DNA of 7,567 nucleotides from Candidatus Poribacteria bacterium (GCA_009845505.1 VXZL01000447.1:1-7567); one strand, 5' to 3'; numbered from the stretch's first letter, positions 1-6,770 are shown. Notes: generated from the sequence alone by a model not told the origin. Numbers and translations are program-made.

Positions 1-49
1 CATTAGGGTTTGACAACACTTGTTTTTTTATCTTTACACATTTAATAGT

Positions 50-778
50 ATGGAAAACGCTTCACCGAAAGAGATCCCTGATAAACTCGTTGTCCTGACA
101 TTTGACGACGGATTTAAATCGCAGGCGACTTTTGTAGGTCCGCTTCTGAGTGCCTACGACTTTGGTGCCACCTTTTACATTACCGAAGGTCTAAACTTCC
201 TGAGAAATAAAGAAGCCTACATGACGTGGGAAGAGGTGCGTGGATTGCACGATGCGGGTTTCGAGATTGGCAATCATACACGCCACCACCGGAATGTGAC
301 CCAACAATCAGCGGCGGAACTCCGTGGGGATTTATCGCATATTGATGTACGTTGTGCAGCGTCCGGTATTCCGAAACCCACGACGTTCTGTTATCCCGGT
401 TATAGCCACGGCGAAGCCGCTGTTGAAGTGCTTGCGGAACACGGCTTTCATTTTGCCCGACGGGGTGTTGCCCCAGAGTTCCCTTACGACGGTGAAGGCG
501 GACGCGGACCTGCATATAACCCAACGGTGCATCATCGACTCCTCATCCCGACGACAGGTGCTTCGGGTCCACATTGGAACTTTGACGATTTCGAGTGGGC
601 ACTTGCACAAGCAAAAGATGGGAATATAGCGGTTCTCACGTTCCACGGTGTCCCGGATCTTGAGCATCCATGGGTTCACACGACACCAGCGCAATTTGAA
701 GTGTATATGGCGCATCTCGCGGAAAATGACTATAATGTCATCGCGCTTCGAGATCTTGGTGATTATGTGAACTTTTAA
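50..778 (+). CDS. Polysaccharide deacetylase (NodB homology domain, carbohydrate esterase 4-like)
   Basis: Predicted metal-dependent hydrolase removing N- or O-acetyl groups from a polysaccharide, at the envelope or on an oligosaccharide. Numbering from the ATG at 50 (242 aa), the NodB fold starts almost at once. Motif 1 is TFDD (17-20; D19 likely base, D20 metal ligand). Motif 2 is HTRHH (76-80; H76 and H80 metal ligands). CYPGY (114-118) stands where motif 3 lies, and LTFHG (196-200) carries the C-terminal catalytic His199. The Arg usual in motif 3 is absent, as in divergent members. A longer reading from TTG at 20 would add only MFFYLYTFNS and lacks a ribosome site; an in-frame TGA at 11-13 blocks anything earlier. 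ATG 50 also lacks a clear Shine-Dalgarno, so the start is uncertain. No signal peptide is present from this start; a secreted precursor broken by a frameshift upstream is possible. The family call is secure; the substrate is unknown. Confidence 0.88.
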   Translation: MENASPKEIPDKLVVLTFDDGFKSQATFVGPLLSAYDFGATFYITEGLNFLRNKEAYMTWEEVRGLHDAGFEIGNHTRHHRNVTQQSAAELRGDLSHIDVRCAASGIPKPTTFCYPGYSHGEAAVEVLAEHGFHFARRGVAPEFPYDGEGGRGPAYNPTVHHRLLIPTTGASGPHWNFDDFEWALAQAKDGNIAVLTFHGVPDLEHPWVHTTPAQFEVYMAHLAENDYNVIALRDLGDYVNF

Positions 779-806
779 TCAATATATTCAGAGCAAGACA
801 CACGGA

Positions 807-928
807 CAGGACTTACGCAATTTTGACCGTATCCGGCTCTGTGAGATGGAAACCCCAGAAAAACACAGGCATTCTGGTGGCACAACCTAACAGGATATGC
901 TACAAAAGAGCATTATGCGTGAGTCCTA
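807..928 (+). repeat. MITE-like fold-back repeat, copy 1
   Basis: A non-coding element between the deacetylase and PAP2 genes. Its ends are near-perfect inverted repeats: AGGACTTACGCA at 808-819 and TGCGTGAGTCCT at 916-927 (11 of 12 paired). The direct repeat ACGGA flanks it at 802-806 and 929-933 and may be a target-site duplication. Further inward, TTTTG (821-825) pairs with CAAAA (903-907), CGTATCC (828-834) with GGATATG (893-899, one G-T), and CCAGAA (855-860) with TTCTGG (872-877). The whole element could therefore fold into one long interrupted hairpin. It has no open reading frame, so it would need a transposase supplied elsewhere. It shares long blocks with the copy at 1549. The family is not recognised. 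Confidence 0.75.
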
Positions 929-945
929 ACGGAGATAAAAGATAG

Positions 946-974
946 AGCAGGTTTGTGTCGTGAGAGTGCCTGCT
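946..974 (+). other. Weak stem-loop in the leader of the PAP2 gene
   Basis: AGCAGG at 946-951 is complementary to CCTGCT at 969-974, with a 17-base loop, ending 13 bases before the ATG at 988. There is no T-run after it, so it is not a terminator. It might affect translation of the phosphatase, whose start has no visible Shine-Dalgarno. A 6-bp stem can occur by chance. Confidence 0.25.
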
Positions 975-987
975 AACTTTCTACACT

Positions 988-1521
988 ATGCTTAGAGAAT
1001 TTACAAATAGTCTAACTCGATGGGATACCTTACTGTTTCACCGTATCTTTGGTTGGGGCGATAAAAGAATCCTAAATTGTTCATTTCGTATTATCTCTTG
1101 GAGTGCGAACGGATGTCTGTACCCGTTTGTTGCGCTTTATGTACATTTGACGTTCGGCGCGGGGACCAGCAAACCCCTTCTTCTATCAGCGATCCTCGCA
1201 TTTCCACTTGAGAGACTCCTCTATCACTTCCTGAAACAGTCAATGAAACGCGATCGACCATACAAGCGGATCATGGATGTCCACTTTCGGGTTCGCCCGC
1301 CCGATCAGTTTAGTTTTCCATCAGGACATACTGCGTCTGCTTTCTTGATGATGACGTTGTTATCGAATACCTTTCCGGCACTACAAATCCCGACGCTTTG
1401 TTGGGGAGCCTCCGTGGGTGTTGCGCGCGTATATCTCGGTGTACATTATCCGACGGATGTACTCGCAGGCGCGCTCCTCGGTATCCTTACCGCACAGATA
1501 GGTATGTGGTTTATAATGTAG
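988..1521 (+). CDS. PAP2-family membrane phosphatase (lipid phosphatase / undecaprenyl-pyrophosphatase-like)
   Basis: A 177-residue integral membrane protein with the complete three-part PAP2 signature. K83-x6-R90-P91 is motif 1, PSGH (111-114) motif 2, and R147-x5-H153-x3-D157 motif 3. H114 and H153 are the expected catalytic histidines, with D157 assisting. Hydrophobic stretches at about 33-55, 63-80, 115-132, 135-151 and 158-176 fit the usual multi-span topology with the active site at one membrane face. Family members hydrolyse phosphatidate, phosphatidylglycerophosphate or undecaprenyl pyrophosphate; which applies here cannot be read from the sequence, though the small size resembles the PgpB/BcrC type. 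An in-frame TGA at 961-963 makes the ATG at 988 the first usable start, but no Shine-Dalgarno precedes it. The gene is bracketed by two copies of the same MITE-like repeat and is convergent with the dioxygenase gene. Confidence 0.92.
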   Translation: MLREFTNSLTRWDTLLFHRIFGWGDKRILNCSFRIISWSANGCLYPFVALYVHLTFGAGTSKPLLLSAILAFPLERLLYHFLKQSMKRDRPYKRIMDVHFRVRPPDQFSFPSGHTASAFLMMTLLSNTFPALQIPTLCWGASVGVARVYLGVHYPTDVLAGALLGILTAQIGMWFIM

Positions 1522-1548
1522 ACGAGAAAGTGTTTGAAAAATTGTATT

Positions 1549-1654
1549 CAGGACTTACGCAATTTTGACCGTCCGGCATTCTGTGAGATGGAAATACTTG
1601 GCCAAACATAGCCCTTTGGAATGCACAACCTAACAGGTTATGCTACAAAACAGC
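1549..1654 (+). repeat. MITE-like fold-back repeat, copy 2 (right end degraded)
   Basis: This copy is in direct orientation relative to the one at 807. The first 24 bases (1549-1572) are identical to 807-830. The blocks CTGTGAGATGGAAA (1581-1594) and GCACAACCTAACAGG (1623-1637), and TATGCTACAAAA (1639-1650), are also shared. The middle differs, yet it forms its own hairpin, CCAAA (1602-1606) with TTTGG (1615-1619), at the same place as the copy-1 hairpin. TTTTG/CAAAA pairing is kept (1563-1567 with 1646-1650). The right terminal inverted repeat is not recognisable: similarity fades at about 1654, right at the dioxygenase stop codon. The copy fills the gap between two convergent genes and could act as a boundary or weak bidirectional terminator. 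Confidence 0.7.
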
Positions 1655-1655
1655 G

Positions 1656-3062
1656 CTAATAAGGTGTTCCATTTGTTGTCAAAGCACACCAACGCGAAGC
1701 GAATAGATGATTGAAGAGGGCTTCTTGTGCCGCCGGGGTCTTAATCTGCTTGAGTGCCATTGCGGCGTGAAAACGGACATACCGATTTTCATCTTCCAGC
1801 TGTGCAACGAGGGCAGGAATAGCGGGTTCGGCAACTGTGCCTAACTTCGCTAAAGCGCGAGCGGCGTTATCGCGAACCCAATGATAGTCATCACGCAACC
1901 CTGCCGTTAAGACTTGGATAACCTCGGATAAATCTACATCCTGAGACACCTGTTGTCCGATGATTCCGAGTCCCTCAGTAGCGTGTCGTCGGACCCATGC
2001 GTTAGGATCTTGTGCGGCGCGTGTTAGGACAGGTATCGCTTCCGCTGCCACTTTCCCCATGTCCGCCAAGGCAAACGTGGCACTCGCCCGGACGGAATCA
2101 TCCGCTGCTTGTGTGGCATCAATGAGGGTTGGGATCGCGGGTGCGCCGATGAGGCTCAAAGCGTATCCAGCATATTCACGGATCGCATCAGATGTGCTAT
2201 GCAACGCCTGCTTCAAGGCAGGCACGGCAGCGGCACCAACCCGTCCCAAGCGATAAGCTGCATTAAGCCTCCCTCTCTCATTGCCGCTATCCAAATTTCC
2301 AATGAGGGTATCCACCTCAGTGTGCGAAACCCCGTTGGTCGTGCCGTTCTGTTTCCCGTTATACCAGTCCCATAACGATTCCCACAATTCTGGATGTTCG
2401 GGATCTTCACCGTTGCCGAGAACACCCCAGTCTGCAGTTTCGCTTTTCCACACAGGTGCTTGCGGCTCATCGAGCCGGATAAAGAGGAACTTCAACATAT
2501 ACCGCCGCTTGTCACTACTATTTGGCATTGCGCGGTGCCATAGATCGTAGTGAACGATGGTTACCGTTCCCGCCTCACCCGTGAGTGCGAGTTCAGGCTG
2601 CTGGTGCGCGCTTTCACCCGTCTCATAATATTGGGAACCGGGTAGGACAGCGGTAGGTCCCATATCTTCGGTGACATCCTGTGGATAGTAGAATGCCATC
2701 GTCCACCGACACCGATGCCGACGGATCTGTTCGTCCCCTTCGTAACTATCTTTATGAAAATTTTGACCTTCGCTGCCCTGTTGGTTGAAATGGCAATATC
2801 GGTGCGAGTGCATCACATAGTTTTCACCGAGTACGCCTTGCATTGCCCCGTGAACGAGAGGATGGTCAAAGACTTCTTGAATTTCAGGGATGAGTGGCAG
2901 CACATTATTTCCCAAATTCCCAGTCTCTTCAAACATTGTGTCGAGTTGTTGGCGGATATTCTCATGGAAACTCGGTGGAAAGTCGGTCTTTATCTTGACG
3001 TAGCCGTTGATGATGAACTCCCGCATCTCCTGATCGGTGAGTTGGAGCGTAGGCTTGTTCAT
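1656..3062 (-). CDS. Phytanoyl-CoA dioxygenase (PhyH) family oxygenase fused to C-terminal HEAT repeats
   Basis: A 468-residue two-part protein, apparently cytoplasmic (no signal peptide). Residues 1 to about 235 form a PhyH-type Fe(II)/2-oxoglutarate oxygenase: iron ligands H103 and D105 in NFHKDSYEG and distal H176 in HYDLWHRAMPN, with R186/R187 placed to bind 2-oxoglutarate. After a Gly/Asn-rich linker (about 236-249) come roughly six HEAT repeats of PBS-lyase type (about 250-279, 280-309, 310-342, 343-372, 382-414, 415-445), each with a VR-x-x-A or similar core; these normally bind protein partners. The start at 3062 is set by GGAGG at 3071-3075, 8 bases away; an ATG at 3077 lies on that signal itself and is rejected. 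The gene is 98 bases downstream of the MalG-type permease on the same strand with no terminator between, so co-transcription is likely. The family includes hydroxylases of many small molecules; the substrate is unknown. Confidence 0.9.
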   Translation of the reverse strand: MNKPTLQLTDQEMREFIINGYVKIKTDFPPSFHENIRQQLDTMFEETGNLGNNVLPLIPEIQEVFDHPLVHGAMQGVLGENYVMHSHRYCHFNQQGSEGQNFHKDSYEGDEQIRRHRCRWTMAFYYPQDVTEDMGPTAVLPGSQYYETGESAHQQPELALTGEAGTVTIVHYDLWHRAMPNSSDKRRYMLKFLFIRLDEPQAPVWKSETADWGVLGNGEDPEHPELWESLWDWYNGKQNGTTNGVSHTEVDTLIGNLDSGNERGRLNAAYRLGRVGAAAVPALKQALHSTSDAIREYAGYALSLIGAPAIPTLIDATQAADDSVRASATFALADMGKVAAEAIPVLTRAAQDPNAWVRRHATEGLGIIGQQVSQDVDLSEVIQVLTAGLRDDYHWVRDNAARALAKLGTVAEPAIPALVAQLEDENRYVRFHAAMALKQIKTPAAQEALFNHLFASRWCALTTNGTPY

Positions 3063-3070
3063 TTTAACTT

Positions 3071-3075
3071 CCTCC
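3071..3075 (-). promoter_or_regulatory. Shine-Dalgarno GGAGG fixing the PhyH-HEAT start
   Basis: Read on the minus strand, GGAGG is followed by AAGTTAAA and then ATG at 3062. The 8-base spacing is ideal. It excludes the in-frame ATG at 3077, which overlaps the signal. Confidence 0.85.
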
Positions 3076-3082
3076 ATTTATT

Positions 3083-3103
3083 GCCTATTGGCTATCGGCT
3101 ATC
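3083..3103. repeat. Three tandem 7-bp units in the PhyH leader
   Basis: On the plus strand the units are GCCTATT, GGCTATC and GGCTATC, exactly adjacent. They lie just upstream (in the minus sense) of the ribosome site of the PhyH-HEAT gene, within the 98-base gap after the permease stop. They could be a slippage-prone spacer or part of a dispersed repeat; no function is evident. Confidence 0.5.
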
Positions 3104-3160
3104 AGTTACAGCAAAATTCGGGCTTACAAAGCTCTTCCATTATTTAGCACATAAAAATCC

Positions 3161-4378
3161 TTATTTTTTTACTGCCCCGAATGTAACGCCGCGGAGCAGA
3201 TGGTTTCGCATCAAGAAGGTGAAAACGGCAACGGGTAAAAGAAATACAAAAGTGCCTGCAGCGATTTTGCCCCAATCCATGCCGCTGGAACCCGTCGCGC
3301 TTGTAATAGAAGGCGGCGCGGTCACGGCTCTACCCCCGACCTCTGTGAGGACTAAGGCAAAGGCGAACTCGTTCCACGCTGTAATGAGACAGAAGACGGC
3401 AGTTGCCGCAATGCCTGTGACAGATTGCGGTAAGATGACTTTCAAGAAGGTCTGAAAACGGGAGTAACCGTCAACGAGCGCGGCATCCTCATATTCCTTT
3501 GGAATCTCGTCAATGAAGCCTTTCATGAGCCACACCGCGAACGAAACATTAAAGGTCGTATAGAGCAGAATCAGTCCAAAGTGTGTATCCCGCAGCCCGA
3601 GCGCGCTATACATGAGATAGATGGGGATGACAACGACAACAGGTGGGAGCATCCGTGTGCTAAGGATAAAAAAGAGGAGATCGTCCTTTCCAGCCACATC
3701 AAATCGGGAGAACGCATACGCCGCAAGCGTTCCAAGTCCGACAGCAAGGATCGTGCTACCGCCTCCGATGATGATACTATTCAGCAACTGGTAGAAATAT
3801 TTGGATCCACCGTTTGCCAATGCGACACAAATTGCAATGGTTCCAAAAACGCTCGGTAAGACAAAAGTAAGTCGCTGTTTTTTCGCGATCTGGAAGGCAA
3901 TACCGCCTGTTTTCTTGAACGGTGCCATCAGGAGATAGGCGATAACTGTGCAAACAATCAGTAGCAGAAAGTTGAAACGGGCATCGGTTTGGAGACGCGT
4001 CTGTAATTGCGGCAGACTCAGAAAACTATAGAGACAGGTGAGAACAAAAACAGCGTTCCACAATAAACCGAGATTTCGGAGCGACAAGGCACGGGGCAAT
4101 GTTCCCTTAAAAAGGGAAAAGAAGCCGAAAAGGAGCAACCCGATAAGCACCTCGGCTAAGAAGATATACGTTACACCCGGCACTCCCGCTGAAGGCATTA
4201 ACTTTTGATAGTTCTCCAACGATATTTCAAAGATAAACTTCGGGAGTTTCGTGGTGATGTCCGCCAATCCCTTCAGCGATGTCGCCAAAATCCAATAAAT
4301 CGGGGCGATATAGACAACCACAGCCACAGCGACAAGTGCTAATATGAGGTAGTGGGCAAAACTTTTCCGATGCCGCAT
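3161..4378 (-). CDS. Carbohydrate ABC transporter permease, MalG type, with an inserted membrane block
   Basis: Inner-membrane permease subunit of a family-1 sugar importer, 405 residues against about 270-300 for typical MalG-type proteins. The first span is at about 8-34, followed by the usual periplasmic start ending LENYQKLM (54-61). The standard permease core resumes at about 193 (YFYQLLNSIIIGGGSTILAV) and holds the ATPase-docking EAA loop, E297-x-A-A-x-x-D303-G304, continuing to about P317. Between them, residues about 64-190 are extra and contain four hydrophobic segments (about 70-90, 104-120, 136-153, 171-188) with basic loops. The gene starts 7 bases after the MalF-type permease stop, with a purine-rich GAGAAGAGG inside the end of that gene as probable ribosome site, indicating translational coupling. 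It ends with an A-rich Lys-Lys-stop. Partners are the MalF-type permease, the binding protein and an ATPase not encoded here. Confidence 0.92.
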   Translation of the reverse strand: MRHRKSFAHYLILALVAVAVVVYIAPIYWILATSLKGLADITTKLPKFIFEISLENYQKLMPSAGVPGVTYIFLAEVLIGLLLFGFFSLFKGTLPRALSLRNLGLLWNAVFVLTCLYSFLSLPQLQTRLQTDARFNFLLLIVCTVIAYLLMAPFKKTGGIAFQIAKKQRLTFVLPSVFGTIAICVALANGGSKYFYQLLNSIIIGGGSTILAVGLGTLAAYAFSRFDVAGKDDLLFFILSTRMLPPVVVVIPIYLMYSALGLRDTHFGLILLYTTFNVSFAVWLMKGFIDEIPKEYEDAALVDGYSRFQTFLKVILPQSVTGIAATAVFCLITAWNEFAFALVLTEVGGRAVTAPPSITSATGSSGMDWGKIAAGTFVFLLPVAVFTFLMRNHLLRGVTFGAVKK

Positions 4379-4385
4379 GATGTTC

Positions 4386-5300
4386 TTATGCCTCTTCTCC
4401 CTTGACGCGATTCAGGTATTTTACGTAAATGTTGCTCAGCGCGACGATAATAATGAGTAAGATATACGCCATCGCGCACGCCTTACCGGTGTTATAGTTC
4501 CGAAAGGCGAGTTTATAGAGATTCATTGATACAGTTTCGGTAGCAGTGCCGGGTCCCCCCTCACGCGTCAGCACATAAACGATATCGAACATCTTAAACG
4601 CATCCATAGTTCTAAAGAGCAAGGCAATCAGCAGAAGTGGAGAGACCAGAGGCAGCGTGATCCATCGAAACTTGAACCATGCGGAGGCTCTATCGACATC
4701 TGCGGCTTCGTAGAGGTATTTCGGAACGGCACTCAATCCGGCTAAAGCAATTAGCATCATAAATGGAGACCACATCCACGTGTCTACAATCACAACGGCT
4801 AACATCGCCACCTTCGGATTCGTCGTCCAACCGATAGGAGATTTTAGGAACGGACTAAGAAAAAAGTTCAACAGACCGGCGTTATCCGAAGAGAGGATAA
4901 ACCGCCAAAAGAGCCCGACCACCACGGGGGAGAGCATCATTGGAAGGAGGAGGAGCGTTGTGACGAAGCCTTTATATCGGAAATCTCGATTCAGGAGCAG
5001 CGCCAATCCGAACCCGATGAAGAATTGCGCCGCGACTGCGAGAATCACGAAGTAAGCCGTGGTTTGAAAGTAGCCCCAGATTTCTGGATCAGCAAGGAGA
5101 CGCGAATAATTACGGACACCGATAAATCTCGGTGCTGCGGGCATGGAGGCTTTATAACGGTGGAAACTCAAGTACAACGACCACAGCAGCGGAAAGATGT
5201 TCATCAAGATGAGCAAAACCATCGTAGGCATAATAAATGCCATCTTCAATTGGTAATCGCTCATCCCACGGGACGTTGTGTTGGGAGGGGTAGTTTGCAT
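4386..5300 (-). CDS. Carbohydrate ABC transporter permease, MalF/UgpA type
   Basis: A 304-residue inner-membrane permease, the normal length for the short MalF-like class. Six hydrophobic spans are visible (about 21-43, 80-104, 113-134, 166-188, 217-232, 274-294). The EAA loop that contacts the ATPase is Y197-E198-A-A-D-V-D203-R204-A-S up to P217; the usual Gly after Asp is Arg204, a variant I associate with one sugar-permease subgroup. The segment TREGGPGTATETVSMNLYKLAF (about 245-266) is characteristic of this family. It pairs with the next gene as a heterodimeric channel. The ATG at 5300 has no clear Shine-Dalgarno; ATG at 5264 (M13) is an alternative, since the first 12 residues are polar. 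It follows the binding-protein gene after a 136-bp gap full of inverted motifs, so its expression may be lower than that of the binding protein. The substrate cannot be deduced. Confidence 0.93.
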   Translation of the reverse strand: MQTTPPNTTSRGMSDYQLKMAFIMPTMVLLILMNIFPLLWSLYLSFHRYKASMPAAPRFIGVRNYSRLLADPEIWGYFQTTAYFVILAVAAQFFIGFGLALLLNRDFRYKGFVTTLLLLPMMLSPVVVGLFWRFILSSDNAGLLNFFLSPFLKSPIGWTTNPKVAMLAVVIVDTWMWSPFMMLIALAGLSAVPKYLYEAADVDRASAWFKFRWITLPLVSPLLLIALLFRTMDAFKMFDIVYVLTREGGPGTATETVSMNLYKLAFRNYNTGKACAMAYILLIIIVALSNIYVKYLNRVKGEEA

Positions 5301-5330
5301 ATTTCTAACGAAACTTGTGAAAGTGCTTTA

Positions 5331-5429
5331 GAATGGAAGGATTTGGAGGGAAGACTGGAACGACTTGGTTGGAAGGCTGGGTACCCATTCTTCCATTCTT
5401 CCATGCCAGTCTCTTCCAACCTTCCAACC
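5331..5429. repeat. GGAAGG/CCTTCC inverted-motif cluster between binding protein and permeases
   Basis: On the plus strand, purine-rich motifs GAATGGAAG (5331-5339), AGACTGG (5352-5358) and GGTTGGAAGG (5367-5376) are each matched by an exact reverse complement further on: CTTCCATTC (5390-5398), CCAGTCT (5406-5412) and CCTTCCAACC (5420-5429). GGGTACCC (5379-5386) marks the turn. The pyrimidine side contains tandem 8-mers, ATTCTTCC twice (5387-5402) and CTTCCAAC twice (5413-5428). In the transcript this lies after the binding-protein stop and before the first permease. It could stabilise the upstream mRNA or attenuate read-through, as REP sequences do between malE and malF in E. coli. There is no terminal U-run. 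Confidence 0.7.
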
Positions 5430-5436
5430 CTAAGCT

Positions 5437-6762
5437 TTACTCGTCGTAATACCCTGCGTCCTCAAAGATTTCCTCATGCTTCCTTGCGATGGTATCCAGA
5501 GCCTCTTTCGCAGACTTGATTTTGGAGATGGCTTCGCTCCAGTTGGTCTGGCAGACCTCCAAAAGTTCTGCATATTCCGGCACAGCCCAGAAATCACGAA
5601 GGTAAGGGAAACTCGCAGCGAAAGCCTCGTTAAAAGGGGTCGCCGTTTTAAATGTATCGGACTGCAACACCTCTTTGTGGGGTGTGAAACCGCCGAGCAT
5701 TGCCCACTTCTCTTGGACGGGTTTCTGCATAAACCACTTCATGTACTGCTTGGCAAGGTCCTTGTTTTTGGAGTAGGAAGAAACGGACATACCTTGTCCA
5801 CCGATGCTGATATAGTGCCCCTTCGGTCCCGCGGGTGCTACAAAGAAACCGCTCTTGTCGTGGGAAATAGGATTCGTTTCAGGGTTCACGACACCTGGGA
5901 AGAAAGCGAAATAATTCATCGCCATAGCGACTTTCCCAGCGGTGTAGGCATTCAGTGTCTCTGCCCAGTAGTAGTTCGGCGCATCAGGCGGTGCGAACTG
6001 GAGCAGGTCGGTATAGAATTCAAGTGCTTTCGCAGCATCTTCCGTGTTGATATATCCATCAACCTTGTAGTTTTCAGCATCGCCATAAGAACCACCAAAA
6101 CTCCATAGGACCTGTTGGAACCCCATGGTAATACCGTCATATTCTTTGCTATACCAAGTTGCGAGGCCGTAAAGGTCTTGGTCTGGACGCGTAAAGAATT
6201 CGGCAATATCACGAAGTTGGTCATAAGTTGTTGGGGGTGCGAGTGCATAGCCGTACTTCTCTTGGAACGCCGACATCTCCTTCGGGTCTTCAAATAGGTC
6301 TTTGCGATAGACGTAGCCAGCGGCATCAACTTCTGCGGGCAGTGCCCAGTACGTCCCACTGCCTTTCGGATATTCGGCAAACGCTGTCATCGCGGGTCCG
6401 TAGATAGCATCTACATCAATGTTTTCATTAATCCAATCAGTGAGGTTGATGTAGTTTTGACCTTGAGAGTTTCTACCGAGCCATTGGCTATCTCCAATAA
6501 CAATGTCGTACAGATCGCTTTTCCCGACAAAAGCCGTGAAAACTTTATCTTGGAAGTTCGGCCACGGAATCTGGACAACATCGACAGCAATACCCGTTTC
6601 GGCGGTAAAGTCTTTCGAGAGTTCCTGTAGATAATTCGCGGGATCCCATTCTGCCCAGACAATAGTTAAGGATTGGGATTGGTGGTTGTCCGCTTTCGGA
6701 GCACTCACGAACGCCAGTGCGAGTATTAGCACTAAGACAAAACTTATGCGAACACTTTTCAT
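5437..6762 (-). CDS. Extracellular solute-binding protein, family 1 (sugar ABC importer)
   Basis: The 441-residue periplasmic or surface receptor that captures the solute and delivers it to the two downstream permeases. The N-terminus MKSVRISFVLVLILALAFVSA is a Sec signal peptide, probably cut after A21; there is no lipobox cysteine. The mature protein begins with the first beta strand, LTIVWAEWDPANYLQELSKDF (about 32-52), followed by family-1 features: VVQIPWPNFQDKVFTAF (62-78), YDIVIGDSQWLG (85-96), WALPAEVDAAGYVYRKDLF (139-157) and YISIGGQGMSVSSYSKN (317-333). Length and layout match the maltose/trehalose/oligosaccharide group. The start at 6762 is fixed by GGAGGA 8 bases upstream; a longer reading from 6807 would put a basic stretch before the signal peptide and ignore that site. 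First gene of the importer operon, behind a strong predicted promoter. The ligand is not predictable from sequence alone. Confidence 0.94.
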   Translation of the reverse strand: MKSVRISFVLVLILALAFVSAPKADNHQSQSLTIVWAEWDPANYLQELSKDFTAETGIAVDVVQIPWPNFQDKVFTAFVGKSDLYDIVIGDSQWLGRNSQGQNYINLTDWINENIDVDAIYGPAMTAFAEYPKGSGTYWALPAEVDAAGYVYRKDLFEDPKEMSAFQEKYGYALAPPTTYDQLRDIAEFFTRPDQDLYGLATWYSKEYDGITMGFQQVLWSFGGSYGDAENYKVDGYINTEDAAKALEFYTDLLQFAPPDAPNYYWAETLNAYTAGKVAMAMNYFAFFPGVVNPETNPISHDKSGFFVAPAGPKGHYISIGGQGMSVSSYSKNKDLAKQYMKWFMQKPVQEKWAMLGGFTPHKEVLQSDTFKTATPFNEAFAASFPYLRDFWAVPEYAELLEVCQTNWSEAISKIKSAKEALDTIARKHEEIFEDAGYYDE

Positions 6763-6770
6763 GTTTTTTC

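Noticed and set aside
10..38. Perfect -35 hexamer TTGACA at 10-15 before the deacetylase gene
   Set aside because: At the proper spacing the -10 would be TTTACA (33-38), a poor match, and the start codon of the gene is itself uncertain.
1960..2375. Plus-strand reading frames opposite the HEAT-repeat region
   Set aside because: They are antisense shadows: Ala/Arg/Cys-rich translations with no recognisable domain, opposite a well-supported repeat protein.
3083..3103. CRISPR-like array in the PhyH leader
   Set aside because: Only three adjacent 7-bp units without spacers, a simple tandem repeat.
3161..3170. A7 run just before the MalG-type permease stop as a slippage or frameshift site
   Set aside because: It encodes ordinary C-terminal Lys-Lys, and there is no downstream stimulatory structure or extended alternate frame worth reaching.
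5025..6108. Plus-strand frames opposite the permease and binding-protein genes
   Set aside because: No domain or ribosome site supports them, and the minus-strand genes have complete family motifs throughout.
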